5,543 bases of DNA from positions 1 to 5,543 of the forward strand of contig CAJCHQ010000007.1 of NCBI GenBank assembly GCA_903970295.1, written 5' to 3'. Shown here piece by piece: positions 4,751 through 5,543 of this stretch (the stretch's first letter is position 1; the number at the start of each line of letters is the position of its first letter). The DNA is from Bryobacterales bacterium. Its GTDB lineage: Bacteria > Cyanobacteriota > Vampirovibrionia > Obscuribacterales > Obscuribacteraceae. The notes beneath the pieces are model-generated. The model was not told where the DNA came from, ran no database searches, and saw only the letters and a program-made list of their open reading frames with translations. Position numbers and translations under genes: made by a program.

Positions 4751-5543
4751 TTGATCCACCACGACCGCCTTTTCAAGGAGTTACTGGCTATGTTTTTTCC
4801 CGAGTTCATCGAACTCTGTCTGCCACGAGTCAGAGAATATCTCGATATTACTTCTTTGAATTTTCTTGACAAGGAACTCTTTAGTGCCATCGCGGGACCT
4901 GCGTCCGAAGCAGATCTCGTGGTTAAAGCGAAATTCAAAGAAAAACAATCGTACTTTCTGATCCACATTGAAACGCAGGCGCAACCTCAAGGTGACTTCG
5001 GCAAGAGACTGTTTGCATACTATATGCTTTTGCGCCAGAAGTATGGGTTGCTGGTTTATCCTGTAGTTGTATTTTCGTTCGATCAGCCTACTGTTGCGCA
5101 GCCACGCGCCTACGAAGAGGGTTTTCCCGATCTAGACGTATTGCGCTTCCAATACGCAGTCGTTCAGCTAAATCAGATGGATTGGCGAAAATACGCAAGC
5201 CTGCGCAATCCGGTGGCGGCGGCTTTCATGGCCAAAATGCCTATAGCACGAGGCGACCGAGCCCGTGTAAAATTGAAGTGCATGTCCATACTTGCTGCCT
5301 TAAAGCTCGATCGAGAGAAAGTGCGATTGGTATCTGGTTTCATTGACACATACCTGCGATTGACGGCTGAGGAAGCGCGACAATATGAGACGGAGATCCG
5401 GTCCATGAGCAAACAAGAACAGGAGAAAGTCATGGAAATTGTGACAAGCTGGATGGAAGATGGCATCAAGTTGGGCCGCACCCAGGGGCTGGAAGAAGGC
5501 AAGAACAAAGGCAGGGCCGAAGGCAAGGCCGAAGGCAAAGCCG
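4751..5543 (+). CDS. Rpn-family PD-(D/E)XK nuclease (RpnL-type), 3' end beyond window
   Basis: This Rpn (recombination-promoting nuclease / putative transposase) protein is cut by the right edge after 264 codons. From the TTG start it opens HHDRLFKELLAMFFPEF (3-19), the expected family N-terminus. The first ATG (4790, residue 14) would delete HDRLFKELL. The nuclease core follows: EADLV (53-57, D55 a metal ligand), LIHIETQAQ (70-78, with E74-x-Q76), and GKRLFAYYMLLRQKYG (84-99). Residues about 170-235 are helical and charged; from G238 glycine recurs every fourth residue up to the edge. Family members are DNA endonucleases, and Rpn genes studied in enteric bacteria act as anti-phage toxin-antitoxin systems with an internally encoded antitoxin. 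The gene shares direction with the AT3 gene but, with a 250-bp gap, is probably a separate unit. The family call is strong; its role here is inferred. Confidence 0.88.
   Translation, partial: MIHHDRLFKELLAMFFPEFIELCLPRVREYLDITSLNFLDKELFSAIAGPASEADLVVKAKFKEKQSYFLIHIETQAQPQGDFGKRLFAYYMLLRQKYGLLVYPVVVFSFDQPTVAQPRAYEEGFPDLDVLRFQYAVVQLNQMDWRKYASLRNPVAAAFMAKMPIARGDRARVKLKCMSILAALKLDREKVRLVSGFIDTYLRLTAEEARQYETEIRSMSKQEQEKVMEIVTSWMEDGIKLGRTQGLEEGKNKGRAEGKAEGKA
5432..5543 (+). CDS. Candidate internally started C-terminal Rpn fragment (RpnS-like antitoxin), partial
   Basis: An ATG at 5432, in frame with the Rpn gene (its residue 228), is preceded by AGGAG (5421-5425) with 6 nt between, a site as good as that of the full-length gene. 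The product would begin MEIVTSWMEDG and run through the Gly-periodic tail past the window edge. In published Rpn systems the variable C-terminal domain is translated separately and blocks the nuclease. An earlier in-frame ATG (5405, residue 219) with GGAG (5392-5395) 9 nt upstream is an alternative. Because AGGAG also encodes ordinary Gln-Glu residues, chance is possible; there is no expression evidence. Confidence 0.4.
   Translation, partial: MEIVTSWMEDGIKLGRTQGLEEGKNKGRAEGKAEGKA
5462..5543 (+). repeat. Gly-every-fourth-residue coding repeat with 12-bp DNA units
   Basis: Glycine falls at Rpn residues 238, 242, 246, 250, 254, 258 and 262, giving degenerate GxxE/GxxK tetrapeptides. The last units are nearly identical DNA: GCCGAAGGCAAG (5516-5527), then the same with one change at the last base (5528-5539), then a third copy cut by the edge. 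Earlier units have diverged. A 12-bp unit can expand or contract without shifting the frame. The array clearly continues past the window. Confidence 0.8.

Noticed and set aside
4594..4968. 124-codon minus-strand open frame over the Rpn start
   Set aside because: It is basic and Ser/Arg-rich and opposes the conserved Rpn N-terminus; it looks like a shadow frame.
5462..5543. Repeats at the right edge as a CRISPR array or non-coding satellite
   Set aside because: They are 12-bp in-frame units without spacers, inside an intact coding frame, and are explained by the tetrapeptide tail.
4751..5543. Rpn protein as an active transposase of an insertion sequence
   Set aside because: Some databases label this family putative transposase, but no terminal inverted repeats or target duplications are seen on the visible side, and the core motifs are those of a PD-(D/E)XK nuclease.

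Overview
This is a bacterial window of middling G+C with five protein-coding genes and no RNA gene, insertion sequence or CRISPR array that I can see. The lineage cannot be fixed from the sequence alone. An Rpn-family nuclease with a Gly-every-fourth-residue tail, a membrane-anchored SGNH protein with a PRD-type block III, and several glycosyltransferases would suit a cyanobacterium-related lineage (for example a non-photosynthetic Vampirovibrionia/Melainabacteria type) or another environmental bacterium. That placement is inference. The hexamer CGATCG, core of the cyanobacterial HIP1 element, occurs six times, but never as full HIP1.

Layout. A family 2 glycosyltransferase (GT2) runs off the left edge on the minus strand (1-517). 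A second, complete GT2 is divergent to it (597-1415, plus), with 79 bp between them. The second GT2 ends in a plausible intrinsic terminator and converges on a minus-strand, membrane-anchored SGNH/GDSL-like protein (1483-2721). A 438-bp non-coding stretch with several short hairpins separates that gene from a divergent, plus-strand integral-membrane acyltransferase of the acyltransferase-3 (AT3/OafA) family (3160-4500). After a 250-bp gap with further hairpins comes an Rpn-family PD-(D/E)XK nuclease (4751 to the right edge).

How the genes fit together. The first four genes look like part of a surface-polysaccharide locus: two sugar transferases, a membrane O-acyltransferase and a periplasm-facing SGNH enzyme. 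The AT3 protein keeps the extra eleventh membrane helix that in OafA-type fusions carries a periplasmic SGNH domain, but ends just after it. A free-standing SGNH protein with its own membrane anchor is encoded next door, so the two may be a split version of the fusion. The left-edge GT2 lacks most of the acidic residues that normally bind nucleotide-sugar and metal, while its neighbour keeps them.

The most interesting part is the right end. The Rpn gene probably begins at a TTG (4751), upstream of the first ATG, with a good Shine-Dalgarno site. Near its 3' end an in-frame ATG (5432) has its own Shine-Dalgarno site, just ahead of a tail with glycine every fourth residue built partly from 12-bp DNA repeats. 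This matches the published gene-within-gene arrangement of Rpn toxin-antitoxin, anti-phage systems, in which a separately translated C-terminal fragment (RpnS) blocks the full-length nuclease (RpnL). The gene is cut by the window edge, so its end and repeat number are unknown.
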